Source: Thermoflavifilum sp. (lineage in GTDB: Bacteria; Bacteroidota; Bacteroidia; Chitinophagales; Chitinophagaceae). From it: a stretch of DNA of 64,000 nucleotides. The stretch spans positions 620,001 to 684,000 of the forward strand of contig NZ_CP063141.1 of NCBI RefSeq assembly GCF_014961315.1, read 5' to 3'. The translations under genes were made by a program, and so were the position numbers. Under the pieces are notes generated by a model. It did no database searches. It was not told where the DNA came from and saw nothing but the letters and a program-made list of their open reading frames with translations. Below are positions 34,901-43,623 of this stretch, in pieces (the first letter of the stretch is position 1; each line of letters begins with the position of its first letter).

Positions 34901-37819
34901 TCAATCATCGGGCGGGCGCATGATCATCCCACCGCCCGGAGGAGGCCCTCCACCAGGAGGCCTCCCGGGGAACATAAAGAACCGACGATCATTACCCGGT
35001 TGCGGTATATTTGCACCTTTGAAATTGCGCAGATTGTAGGTAAATGTTACAAGAAAATACTGTTGTAATACACTGGTGGTGCTATTTTCAATATAGGTTT
35101 CGGTTACATTACGATTGATGCTGCGATTTTGTTTTAATAAATCAAACACAGTCAACTGCAATTCCCCGTTTTGTTTCTTAAAGAAATGCTTACCAATGCT
35201 GGCATTCCACAACAAATAAGGCTTATCATAAGTCGCACCCAGTCCACTGTATTTCTGATAGGTAACATTATTATCCAGTTCAAATCCTTTCCAGAAAATC
35301 CAGTTGATTCTTGCACTGGCACTGTTGGAGAAATAATTGCTGTTTAAATTCGGTTGAATAGAGTTCTTTACGATGTTATAATTGGGGGTGTAGGATAACG
35401 TGAAATCGAGATTCTCGCTGATGTTACTGCTGATTACAATGGGAAAACTGATTCCGAAGTTATTGGAAAAGTTTTTCACATGATTCACCAGTCCGGGTGA
35501 ACGGCTATAATTAACCCCTCCGCTCAGATTCAAATTCGACTTCATAAACTTTAAAGGCAATCCCAGTGTAGCGAACGAACGTATGCTCCAAGCCCCGTTC
35601 AGGTTTACCGGGTAAGTAAGCTGCGAGCCTTTGTTGAGTACGACACCATGTGCCAGCACACTATCCTGCATGGCCGTGATGGTGGCATTTGTAATAGCAT
35701 TCTGGCTCTGCTGAATACCCAGAAAAGCAAAGAACATTTTGTTCTTATCGGTATTCACCGATGAATAGCGTACAAATACAGATTGTGTGGTTTGCTGTTT
35801 CAGATCCGGATTTCCTGTACTCAATTGCAATGGATTGGAATTATCCACCACATCCTGCAACTGGCTGATGGAAGGAGCATTGGTGGATGTACGGAAAAAG
35901 ATTCTCAGGTTACGGGTGTTACCCATTCTATATCGCAACATGGCATTTCCCAGTACATTATAAAATGTTCGCTTCACTGTAAAATCCATGGGAAATACCC
36001 GGTCGCCCTCCAGATTCGCAATCTGATACGATAATCCGGCAGTGAAAAACAAATTGTTGTTTGCACGATACCGATAGCTTGCACCGAGTTGATTGGAGGT
36101 ATAATAACTCTTGTAATCATTTGTCAAACCCGTATCCAGCTGGGAAAACTGTTGCTTGACAGGATCAAACTGAAAAGTGTTCTTATTGGAATAACCGCTG
36201 GTATAAGAAGTATTATAAGTCAGCAACAACTGGCTCTTCTGGCCAAGGGGTTCCGTATAGTCGAGTGTAGCAGCAAGCTGATTGGTATGAGAATTTAAGA
36301 CGGATTGCTGATAGGTTGTATCGAAACTATTGCCTGGATCTTTAAAATAGCCGTTTGTAGCCTGTAGTAAGTTTGTACCATTTTTTTCATTGAATTCAGT
36401 ATGAATATTCAATGAAATCGTTCTTCCTTTCTTATTGAATGCATGACGCCATAACAAATCATCAGCAAAATTATATCCATTGTTATGTGAATTTCGCTGG
36501 GTATTTGTCTGGCTTACCAGCGCACTATCGGTTGTAAAATATGCACCATCGACCGTGCTGGAACTATTGTAAGTCTGTGTGTTAAACCGTGGGGTAAAAA
36601 TAATCGAGTTCTTATCATTGATTTGATACTCAAGTCGCAGGTTAAAACGATGATTGTAATTGGTTGCATTGGACAGATCATTCTCGTGATACAGCTGATT
36701 GGCATTTTGCGAAACAAAATAAGTACGATCGAGTATTTGATGATTATTATTGTTGGTGGTGTTAAAGAAATAGCTACCCGTAACCGTAATCTTTTTACCC
36801 CAGTCATCGGAATAATTCAGTCCGATGGAATTTGTAGTCACAATTCCATTTTGCTGGCCAACGAGAAAATTACCGATTCCTCCTCCCCGGAAACCACCGC
36901 CGCCACCTCCAAATCCGCCACCACCGCCGGTTACACCCAGTAAATCCTGAAATGCAAAATTTTGCTGATTCACATTATTGCTCATCCCGATCAATGATAT
37001 GCGCCGGCTGCCATTGAAGAAGTTGATATTTCCACCAAGCGAATAACGCCCGTCGGTGCCATATCCTGCATAGATTTTTCCAAACTGTCCGTTACGGCGA
37101 TCGGCACGGGTTACGATATTGATGGTTTTTTGAGAGTTACCATCATCAAATCCGGTAAATTGAGCCTGATCGCTCATCTTGTCGAACACTTCCACTTTAT
37201 CTACAATCTCTGCTGGCAGGTTGCGTAAAGCTGTTGTGGGATCATCTCCAAAGAAAGGTTTGCCATCTACCAGTACTTTCTGTACGGTTTCACCATGAGC
37301 TGTTACGGAGCCATCTTTATTTACAATAATACCCGGCATTTTACCCACCAGGTCTTCGGCCGTAGCATTAGGATTGGTTTTATAGGCCTGAGCATTATAC
37401 TCCACCGTATCACCTTTCATCTGGCTCGGAGGCACCTGTCCAATCACCTTCACTTCCTGCAGCATGGTTTTGGTGGGTTGCAGGTATAGCACGCCCAGAT
37501 TCAATGATTGATTTTTTTCTATGGAAATGGTACGCTGCAGGGATTGATATCCTAAATAAGAAATATTGAGCCGATAATTACCATTTGTGAGGTGCGTGAT
37601 TTGAAAATGTCCTTGAGTATCCGTGAGTCCAAATAGTTTTCTGGACGTATCCTGCTGAGCAGTAATCATCACTGTGGCCCCGATCAAGGGCGTACGGGTC
37701 TGGTTATCCAGCAGTGTCCCGCTCACTGAGACTTCCTGAGCCCGGAGTATACCCATGCTCAGGGAGATCAACACCAGTGTTATCATCCATTTTTTCATGG
37801 ATGTATATTTTATTTTCAT
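34901..37819 (-). CDS. TonB-dependent-receptor-like outer-membrane protein (beta-barrel family)
   Basis: 972 residues; ATG at 37819, or Met8 at 37798. Signal peptide (MKKWMITLVLISLSMGILRAQ), a carboxypeptidase-regulatory-like domain (~28-110; VSGTLLDNQTRTPLIGATVMITA), a TonB-plug (~120-225; AEDLVGKMPGIIVNKDGSVTAHGETVQKVLVDG), then a barrel of the outer-membrane-beta-barrel-3 type. A Gly-run (GGGGGFGGGGGGFRGGG) sits near residue 300. After the barrel the protein ends in a Pro/Gly-rich tail (PGRPPGGGPPPGGGM). Relatives are mostly unassigned or siderophore/peptide transporters. No SusD is adjacent. A small Spy-like gene lies upstream. Confidence 0.88.
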   Translation of the reverse strand: MKIKYTSMKKWMITLVLISLSMGILRAQEVSVSGTLLDNQTRTPLIGATVMITAQQDTSRKLFGLTDTQGHFQITHLTNGNYRLNISYLGYQSLQRTISIEKNQSLNLGVLYLQPTKTMLQEVKVIGQVPPSQMKGDTVEYNAQAYKTNPNATAEDLVGKMPGIIVNKDGSVTAHGETVQKVLVDGKPFFGDDPTTALRNLPAEIVDKVEVFDKMSDQAQFTGFDDGNSQKTINIVTRADRRNGQFGKIYAGYGTDGRYSLGGNINFFNGSRRISLIGMSNNVNQQNFAFQDLLGVTGGGGGFGGGGGGFRGGGIGNFLVGQQNGIVTTNSIGLNYSDDWGKKITVTGSYFFNTTNNNNHQILDRTYFVSQNANQLYHENDLSNATNYNHRFNLRLEYQINDKNSIIFTPRFNTQTYNSSSTVDGAYFTTDSALVSQTNTQRNSHNNGYNFADDLLWRHAFNKKGRTISLNIHTEFNEKNGTNLLQATNGYFKDPGNSFDTTYQQSVLNSHTNQLAATLDYTEPLGQKSQLLLTYNTSYTSGYSNKNTFQFDPVKQQFSQLDTGLTNDYKSYYTSNQLGASYRYRANNNLFFTAGLSYQIANLEGDRVFPMDFTVKRTFYNVLGNAMLRYRMGNTRNLRIFFRTSTNAPSISQLQDVVDNSNPLQLSTGNPDLKQQTTQSVFVRYSSVNTDKNKMFFAFLGIQQSQNAITNATITAMQDSVLAHGVVLNKGSQLTYPVNLNGAWSIRSFATLGLPLKFMKSNLNLSGGVNYSRSPGLVNHVKNFSNNFGISFPIVISSNISENLDFTLSYTPNYNIVKNSIQPNLNSNYFSNSASARINWIFWKGFELDNNVTYQKYSGLGATYDKPYLLWNASIGKHFFKKQNGELQLTVFDLLKQNRSINRNVTETYIENSTTSVLQQYFLVTFTYNLRNFKGANIPQPGNDRRFFMFPGRPPGGGPPPGGGMIMRPPDD

Positions 37820-37873
37820 AGAAAATCAATTTTATTTATCAACTCACGTATACGCTGATCAGAAAAGATAGCA

Positions 37874-37887
37874 GGGGTAGAAACCCC
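37874..37887 (-). terminator. Short hairpin after the Spy-like gene
   Basis: Stem GGGGT/ACCCC with a 4-base loop and a few T after it on the minus strand. Weak; could equally be a stem in the TonB-type gene leader. Confidence 0.3.
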
Positions 37888-37938
37888 CGCCGATGATACC
37901 AAATGAAACATGAAACTTGTATCCTCATTACCCATACG

Positions 37939-38325
37939 TTAGCGATTGCCACCACCGCCATTATTTCCTCTAAAATTGCGACGCATGTTTTGCATCATGT
38001 CCTGATACTGTTTGTATTGATCATCATTCAGGACGGCCTTCAAGCGTTCATCACGTTGTTGTTGCAGGCTTTGCATAGCCGAACGCATGGCATCGCGATC
38101 GCCCTGATTTTGTTCAAAAGCGGCCTGCATAGCTCTGGAAATGTCGAGATTAATGGCTTCAATGGAATCTTTTTGTTGATCGGTGAGTCCACTGATCTGC
38201 TGCTCCATCCGCTGGGAAAACATTTTGGCACGATCTTCCGGGCTCATGCGGCCCTGAGCATGCAGTTGCAGCCCTGCAAAAGCTAACACAATGCAAGTGA
38301 TGAACATGAACATTTGCTTTTTCAT
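37939..38325 (-). CDS. Small exported helical protein, Spy/LTXXQ-like
   Basis: 128 residues from ATG 38325 (MKKQMFMFITCIVLAFAGLQLHAQ signal; the ATG at 38346 adds 7 residues without a signal). The mature part is two or three helices with LTDQQKDSIEAINLDISRAM and QQQRDERLKAVLNDDQYKQYQDM, which match the LTXXQ pattern of periplasmic Spy/CpxP chaperone-type proteins. The tail is Arg/Asn/Gly-rich (MRRNFRGNNGGGGNR), echoing the glycine-rich ends of the downstream TonB-type protein. Function unknown; a periplasmic stress chaperone is plausible. Confidence 0.7.
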   Translation of the reverse strand: MKKQMFMFITCIVLAFAGLQLHAQGRMSPEDRAKMFSQRMEQQISGLTDQQKDSIEAINLDISRAMQAAFEQNQGDRDAMRSAMQSLQQQRDERLKAVLNDDQYKQYQDMMQNMRRNFRGNNGGGGNR

Positions 38326-38344
38326 ATCTATGTGTTTTGATGAC

Positions 38345-38384
38345 ATGGTAAAACCATCGGTTTTGCTTAATTCGATGGTAAAAC
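38345..38384. promoter_or_regulatory. Repeated ATGGTAAAAC element between the Spy-like and LytS-like genes
   Basis: Direct repeats at 38345-38354 and 38375-38384, 30 bp apart (near three turns), with an internal AAAACC/GGTTTT inverted repeat at 38350-38364. Located in the divergent gap beside a LytTR regulator, whose family binds paired repeats, so a regulatory site is possible. Confidence 0.4.
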
Positions 38385-38528
38385 TATAAAGAGGTTTAGG
38401 TGTGCAGAAAAATATTCAATGTATGAACGGAATTTGCCAATTAAATATGAAATGGATTCAACCAGTTACCTGATACCTGTCGAGCCTACACTTCCAGGAC
38501 ATTTGCAGAAGAATCGTCGGCTTTGATC

Positions 38529-39671
38529 ATGAATACCCGTATGTTGATTGAAATTTGCAAATCATCCGCTGCCGATTACCTTATTTTTGCTGTTATGGCA
38601 ACAAGCAAATGGTGGATCCCGAACCGACAAACAAGGACGGTGCTGCTGCATGTGCTGGTATGGCTGGCATACGGTACGGTGCTGATGAACTGGCTTACAT
38701 TTGGTTATTTTTATGTAGCCGCCATTCCACTCGTCATGCGTACATTAATCATTCAGGCCGGTATTTTTTACCTGAATACAGGGATTCTATTACCCCGTCT
38801 GATGGAGCGGAACCGTTTTTTAGCATACATCCTGTCGGTTATCCTACTGGTCGTAGGAGCCAGTCTTTTATATGAGTTTACAAACGACTGGCCTTTTATT
38901 CGCAATGCTTTTATAGCCTTGCGGCCGCCACACCGCCCTCGCTTCCCCCATGGTCATCGACCCATCTGGGGACCCTGGTTTATTACCAATATGTTTTCCT
39001 CACTTGCCATTCTGTTTGTCAGTACCACCTACTGGGCTATTACTCAGGCCAGAAAAAGGCTACAGTGGGAATTCTCCATGAAAAATGAAAACCTGCAAAC
39101 CGAGTTGAAATTTCTTAAGTCACAAATCAATCCACATTTTTTGTTCAATGCATTGAATAACATCTATTCGCTTTCTTATACGCACTCCGAAAAAACACCG
39201 GAGATGATTATGAAACTCTCCAATATGCTCCGGTATATGCTGTATGAAAACAATGAACGAAAAGTTAGCCTGCGGGAAGAGATTACCTATATTCGCCACT
39301 ACATTGATTTTCAGCTCCTGAAAATTGAGGGAAGTCCTCGTTTGGAAATTGACATGGATCAGGCCGATGGTAGCCTGATGATTGAACCCATGCTTTTTAT
39401 ACCTTTCATTGAAAACAGCTTTAAACACAGCAATATTGAAGACACCAAACATGGCTGGATTAAATTGCAATTAAGAACAGAGGGGAAAAAAGTGTATTTT
39501 CATATCAGCAACAGTATCCCGGCTCGAACCTATACCAAAGATGTGGTGGGCGGCATTGGCCTGCAGAATATTCGCAAACGACTCGAATTGTTATATCCCG
39601 GTAAGCATCAGCTGAACATCACATCACATGACCAGGTGTTTGAAGTAGATTTGCAGATTGATACCCAATAA
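38529..39671 (+). CDS. LytS-like sensor histidine kinase (His_kinase, PF06580 type)
   Basis: 380 residues from ATG 38529; a TTG two codons earlier is not favoured, and Met at 38595 (MATSKWW) is possible. Four N-terminal membrane helices (VLLHVLVWLAYGTVLM, ...), no extracellular sensor of note. H-box KSQINPHFLFNALNNIYSLS, N-box IPFIENSFKHSN, G-box GGIGLQNIRKRLELLYPG. Forms a pair with the LytTR regulator 3 bases downstream. It sits next to the TonB-type/Spy-like genes and is divergent from them. Confidence 0.9.
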   Translation: MNTRMLIEICKSSAADYLIFAVMATSKWWIPNRQTRTVLLHVLVWLAYGTVLMNWLTFGYFYVAAIPLVMRTLIIQAGIFYLNTGILLPRLMERNRFLAYILSVILLVVGASLLYEFTNDWPFIRNAFIALRPPHRPRFPHGHRPIWGPWFITNMFSSLAILFVSTTYWAITQARKRLQWEFSMKNENLQTELKFLKSQINPHFLFNALNNIYSLSYTHSEKTPEMIMKLSNMLRYMLYENNERKVSLREEITYIRHYIDFQLLKIEGSPRLEIDMDQADGSLMIEPMLFIPFIENSFKHSNIEDTKHGWIKLQLRTEGKKVYFHISNSIPARTYTKDVVGGIGLQNIRKRLELLYPGKHQLNITSHDQVFEVDLQIDTQ

Positions 39672-39674
39672 CAC

Positions 39675-40394
39675 ATGTTGCTTAAATGCATGATTATTGA
39701 TGATGAATATCCAGCAAGGGTATTGCTGAATGATTATGCAAGCAAGTTGCCCCTGCTACAGGTGGTGGCTTCGTGCAAAACAGCACTTGAAGCGATGGCC
39801 GTGTTGCGCGAACAAACGGTAGACCTGATTTTTCTGGATATTCAGATGCCCGAACTCACGGGATTGGAATTCTTGCAAAGCCTCACGCATCCGCCGCTTG
39901 TGATCTTTACCACAGCTTATGCCGACTATGCATTAAAAGGATATGAACTCAACGTGGTGGATTATCTGCTGAAACCTTTTTCGTTTGAACGATTTGTACA
40001 GGCCGTGAATAAAGCCGCGGAGCGTTTTCAACTTACCCAATCCACCCCGTCTGCAACCCCTTCACCCATCATACAGTCTGAACAAAAGTCGTTTATTGTG
40101 GTAAAAGCCGACCACAAGCTGCATCGTATCGCCTATGAAGATATCCTGTTTATTGAAGGGCTGCGGGAATATGTAGCTTTTCATACCGTATCAGGAAAGG
40201 TCATCACCCTGGAATCGTTAAAAAAACTGGAAGAAATGCTGCCAGCCGAAACTTTTATTCGGGTGCATAAATCTTATATCGTGAATAAGAAAAAGGTAAA
40301 ATCGCTATATGGCAATCAGCTCGATATTGCAGGCCACTGGATTCCTATCGGTAAACTTTATCGTGACGAAGTGGTAAAACATCTTTTCAGCTGA
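39675..40394 (+). CDS. LytTR-family response regulator
   Basis: 239 residues. N-terminal receiver (IDDEYPAR; phospho-acceptor Asp in LIFLDIQMPELTG; YADYALKGYELNVVDYLLKPF), then a LytTR DNA-binding domain (~135-235; VKADHKLHRIAYEDILFIEG...ETFIRVHKSYIVNKKKV). Three bases after the kinase, so a two-component pair. Targets are unknown; the repeat element upstream of the Spy-like gene is a candidate. Confidence 0.93.
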   Translation: MLLKCMIIDDEYPARVLLNDYASKLPLLQVVASCKTALEAMAVLREQTVDLIFLDIQMPELTGLEFLQSLTHPPLVIFTTAYADYALKGYELNVVDYLLKPFSFERFVQAVNKAAERFQLTQSTPSATPSPIIQSEQKSFIVVKADHKLHRIAYEDILFIEGLREYVAFHTVSGKVITLESLKKLEEMLPAETFIRVHKSYIVNKKKVKSLYGNQLDIAGHWIPIGKLYRDEVVKHLFS

Positions 40395-40455
40395 AATTGC
40401 TGGCTTGCAGGATTATATTGAAATCCTTACTTTCACTCCATATTTTATCAGGACT

Positions 40456-41235
40456 ATGGCTTACCAGACGCTGCAGACCGAGGTTAGGGATCGCATCATG
40501 CTGATTACCATTAACCGTCCAGAAAAATTAAATGCCCTGAACAATACGGTGATGGAAGAACTGGATCTTGCCATTGAAGAAGTATTAAGCCGCGATGATA
40601 TAGCTGGGGCTATTGTAACCGGTAGTGGCGACAAGGCTTTTGTGGCCGGAGCCGATATTGCAGGTTTTCAGCAGTTAAGCGTTGATGAAGCACGAGCGTT
40701 ATCTATCAAAGGACAGGCATTATTTGCCAGCATTGAACAGGCTTCCAAACCGTTTCTGGCTGCTGTGAACGGGTTTGCACTGGGAGGGGGCTGTGAACTG
40801 GCCATGGCCTGCCATTTGCGTATGGCCAGCACCCGGGCACGCTTCGGCCAGCCCGAAATCAATCTGGGTTTGATTCCTGGCTACGGCGGCACCCAGCGCC
40901 TGCCCCGGCTGGTGGGGCTTACCCGCGCCCTGCATTTGATGCTTACCGGCGAAATGATCACAGCCGAACAGGCAAAAGCATACGGATTGGTATGGGATGT
41001 GGTAGCCCCCGAAGAGCTGCTGCCTGCAAGCATGACGCTCATGCAAAAAATTGTTTCCGGACCGCCACACGCCATTCGTCATATTCTGCATTGCGCTTAT
41101 CTTTTCGATGCCGGACAGCAGGCGGGTTACGCCGCCGAGGCACAGGCCTTTAGCGAATGTTTCGCCACAGCCGATGCCCGTGAAGGCATCCAGGCCTTTC
41201 TGGAAAAACGCAAACCTCGTTTTCAGGGAAAATAA
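40456..41235 (+). CDS. Enoyl-CoA hydratase/isomerase family protein
   Basis: 259 residues from ATG 40456 (MAYQTLQTEVRDR); the longer frame from 40405 is not a normal start. A crotonase: VAGADIAGF (oxyanion hole), FALGGGCELAMACHLRMA (first catalytic Glu), GQPEINLGLIPGYGGTQRLPRLVG (second Glu). Hydrates enoyl-CoA in fatty-acid breakdown or a related pathway. No neighbouring beta-oxidation genes. Ends just before gltX. Confidence 0.92.
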   Translation: MAYQTLQTEVRDRIMLITINRPEKLNALNNTVMEELDLAIEEVLSRDDIAGAIVTGSGDKAFVAGADIAGFQQLSVDEARALSIKGQALFASIEQASKPFLAAVNGFALGGGCELAMACHLRMASTRARFGQPEINLGLIPGYGGTQRLPRLVGLTRALHLMLTGEMITAEQAKAYGLVWDVVAPEELLPASMTLMQKIVSGPPHAIRHILHCAYLFDAGQQAGYAAEAQAFSECFATADAREGIQAFLEKRKPRFQGK

Positions 41236-41279
41236 GCCCCCTGCGACTAAATACCGAGGGGTAGACAGGTTGCATACCG

Positions 41280-41287
41280 TATCTTTG
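41280..41287 (+). promoter_or_regulatory. Bacteroidota -7 box (TATCTTTG) for gltX
   Basis: Exact match 44 bases before the gltX ATG; no TTG at the usual -33 distance. Confidence 0.5.
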
Positions 41288-41331
41288 TCCTGCACATCCA
41301 TATTTTTTTAACCCATCACATCAATCTGATT

Positions 41332-42846
41332 ATGGCCCATTCTCAAGTACGCGTTCGCTTTGCACCAAGTCCAACCGGAGGCCTTCACCTGGGTGGGGTC
41401 CGCACCGTGTTGTTTAATTATCTTTTTGCCAGACAGCATGGCGGCACTTTTATCCTGCGTATTGAAGATACCGATCAAACCCGCTATGTGCCTGGCGCAG
41501 AAGCATATATCATCCAGTGTCTGGAATGGTGTGGATTGCTTCCCGACGAAGGCCCTCATGTGGGCGGCCCTTTTGGTCCATATCGGCAAAGTGAACGCAA
41601 AAACATATACCGCCGCTATGCCCTTCAACTGGTTGAACAGGGACATGCGTATTATGCTTTTGATACACCGGAAGAGCTGGAACAACGGCGCAGCCAGCAG
41701 CCTAACTTTCAATATGACGTGCACACGCGCGGGCAAATGAGAAACTCGTTGACCCTTCCAGCCAAACAGGTCCAGGAACTGTTACAACAGGGACACCCCT
41801 ATGTGATTCGCATGAAGATGCCCGAAAATACTATGCTGCGGATGCACGATTTAATCCGGGGTGAAGTGGAATTTCACAGCGAACAGGTTGACGATAAAGT
41901 GTTGTTGAAAGCCGACGGAATGCCTACCTATCACCTGGCCGTAGTAGTTGATGATTATTTGATGCAAATCAGCCATGTATTTCGAGGAGAAGAATGGCTG
42001 CCCAGCACACCCGTGCATCTGCTGTTATGGGAATACCTGTTTGGCAAAGCCCACATGCCGCAATGGGCGCACCTTCCCCTGATTCTACGCCCCGACGGCC
42101 ATGGCAAGCTCAGCAAACGCGATGGTGATAAACTGGGCTTTCCAGTATATGCGATGGACTGGACCGACCCTTTTACAGGCGAAACTACCCATGGCTTCCG
42201 TGAAATGGGCTTTCTACCCGAAGCTTTCGTAAATATGCTGGCGCTGCTGGGATGGAACGATGGCAGCGGACAGGAAATTTTTACCCTCGACGAACTCATC
42301 GCACGTTTTTCCATCGAACGTATTCATAAGGCCGGAGCCCGATTCGATTTTGAAAAAGCAAAATGGTTTAACCATGAATGGATCAAACGCTTACCCGCCA
42401 GCCATTTTGCAACAGAAGTGAAAAAAATCTTTGACCGGCATCATATTTCCATTGACGATGAAAAAAGTTTTGTGCAGATACTGGAGTTAGTAAAAGAGCG
42501 TTGCCATTTGCTTACCGATTTTGTTACGCAAGCCGGATTTTTCTTTCAGCCCCCCACCAGCTACGATCGTGCGACGATAGAAAAAAAATGGACGCCTCAG
42601 ATGAAAGCCTGTTTTGAGCAGTGGCTCGCCGGGTTTGATGACATCAAAACCTGGGAAGCCGCTGCCATAGAGCATTCCCTGCAGGCCACGGCCGAAACGC
42701 AGGGATTGAAAAAAAACGATATGCTGTTGCCTTTACGCATCATGCTGGTGGGCGGAAAGTTTGGCCCACCTGTATTTCAGATTGCTGAGCTATTGGGAAA
42801 AATGCAAACCCGGCAGCGCATTGAACGGGCTTTGCAACACCTGTAA
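41332..42846 (+). CDS. gltX: Glutamyl-tRNA synthetase
   Basis: 504 residues, standard length. Charges tRNA-Glu. APSPTGGLHLGG (HIGH-type signature near residue 19) and KLSKRDG at 259-265 (KMSKS-type loop) bind ATP; the C-terminal helical anticodon domain is complete. Because glnS is also in this window, the enzyme probably only makes Glu-tRNA-Glu. Followed by the DUF72 gene 6 bases on. Confidence 0.97.
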   Translation: MAHSQVRVRFAPSPTGGLHLGGVRTVLFNYLFARQHGGTFILRIEDTDQTRYVPGAEAYIIQCLEWCGLLPDEGPHVGGPFGPYRQSERKNIYRRYALQLVEQGHAYYAFDTPEELEQRRSQQPNFQYDVHTRGQMRNSLTLPAKQVQELLQQGHPYVIRMKMPENTMLRMHDLIRGEVEFHSEQVDDKVLLKADGMPTYHLAVVVDDYLMQISHVFRGEEWLPSTPVHLLLWEYLFGKAHMPQWAHLPLILRPDGHGKLSKRDGDKLGFPVYAMDWTDPFTGETTHGFREMGFLPEAFVNMLALLGWNDGSGQEIFTLDELIARFSIERIHKAGARFDFEKAKWFNHEWIKRLPASHFATEVKKIFDRHHISIDDEKSFVQILELVKERCHLLTDFVTQAGFFFQPPTSYDRATIEKKWTPQMKACFEQWLAGFDDIKTWEAAAIEHSLQATAETQGLKKNDMLLPLRIMLVGGKFGPPVFQIAELLGKMQTRQRIERALQHL

Positions 42847-42852
42847 CAACGC

Positions 42853-43614
42853 ATGGCTCAATTTTTCATCGGTACATCGGGTTTTGCTTATCGGTCGTGG
42901 ATCGGAAAATTTTACCCCGTATCCATCGCCCATGATGAGCTTTTGCCCTATTATGCCCGACATTTCCCGGCCGTAGAAATTAATTCCACCTTTTACCATA
43001 TCCCCCGCATCACCACCATTGAAAAATGGATGGCTCAAACCCCGGCAGATTTCAGTTTTTCATTCAAACTACCTCGACTGATTACCCATATTCAGCGTCT
43101 TCAAACAGATACCCAATCGTTGACCAGATGCTTTGATCCTCTTACACCGTGTAGTAAGAAGACTCAACCTGTAGTGGTGTTGATCCAGACGCCGGCAAGC
43201 CTGAAAGCAGATGCTACCCTGCTTACACAATTTCTGAAACAGTTACCCGGAAGCTATCGATATGCAATGGAATTCCGCCATGATAGCTGGTTTCGACCCG
43301 ATATCTATCAAATCCTGCAATCCTTCAATACCGCGCTGGTGCTTTCCGATAGCCCGATAACGGCTACGGGAAAACGTAAATGGCCATGGGCTGATGAAGA
43401 AACCGCCTCATTCGCCTATATGCGGTTTCATGGGTCCAGGGTATTATTCACATCTTCCTATACGGAAGAAGAGCTACAGGCCTATGCCGGACTGATCAGG
43501 CAAAAACTTGGTAAAGGCCTGGATGTGTATGCATTTTTCAATAACGACGCTGCCGGACACGCCGTTCCTAACGCCCGTCAATTACAGCGCCTGGTAAGTC
43601 AAACCCATACCTAA
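42853..43614 (+). CDS. DUF72 family protein
   Basis: 253 residues. TIM-barrel DUF72: starts FFIGTSGFAYRSWIGKFYP, then LLPYYARHFPAVEINSTFYHIP, later EFRHDSWF and YMRFHGSR, ending with DVYAFFNNDAAGHAVPNA. Function unknown in general; a metal- or nucleotide-linked barrel is suspected for the family. It probably shares the gltX transcript (6-base gap). Converges on glnS with 9 bases between. Confidence 0.92.
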   Translation: MAQFFIGTSGFAYRSWIGKFYPVSIAHDELLPYYARHFPAVEINSTFYHIPRITTIEKWMAQTPADFSFSFKLPRLITHIQRLQTDTQSLTRCFDPLTPCSKKTQPVVVLIQTPASLKADATLLTQFLKQLPGSYRYAMEFRHDSWFRPDIYQILQSFNTALVLSDSPITATGKRKWPWADEETASFAYMRFHGSRVLFTSSYTEEELQAYAGLIRQKLGKGLDVYAFFNNDAAGHAVPNARQLQRLVSQTHT

Positions 43615-43623
43615 CGCAATGAT

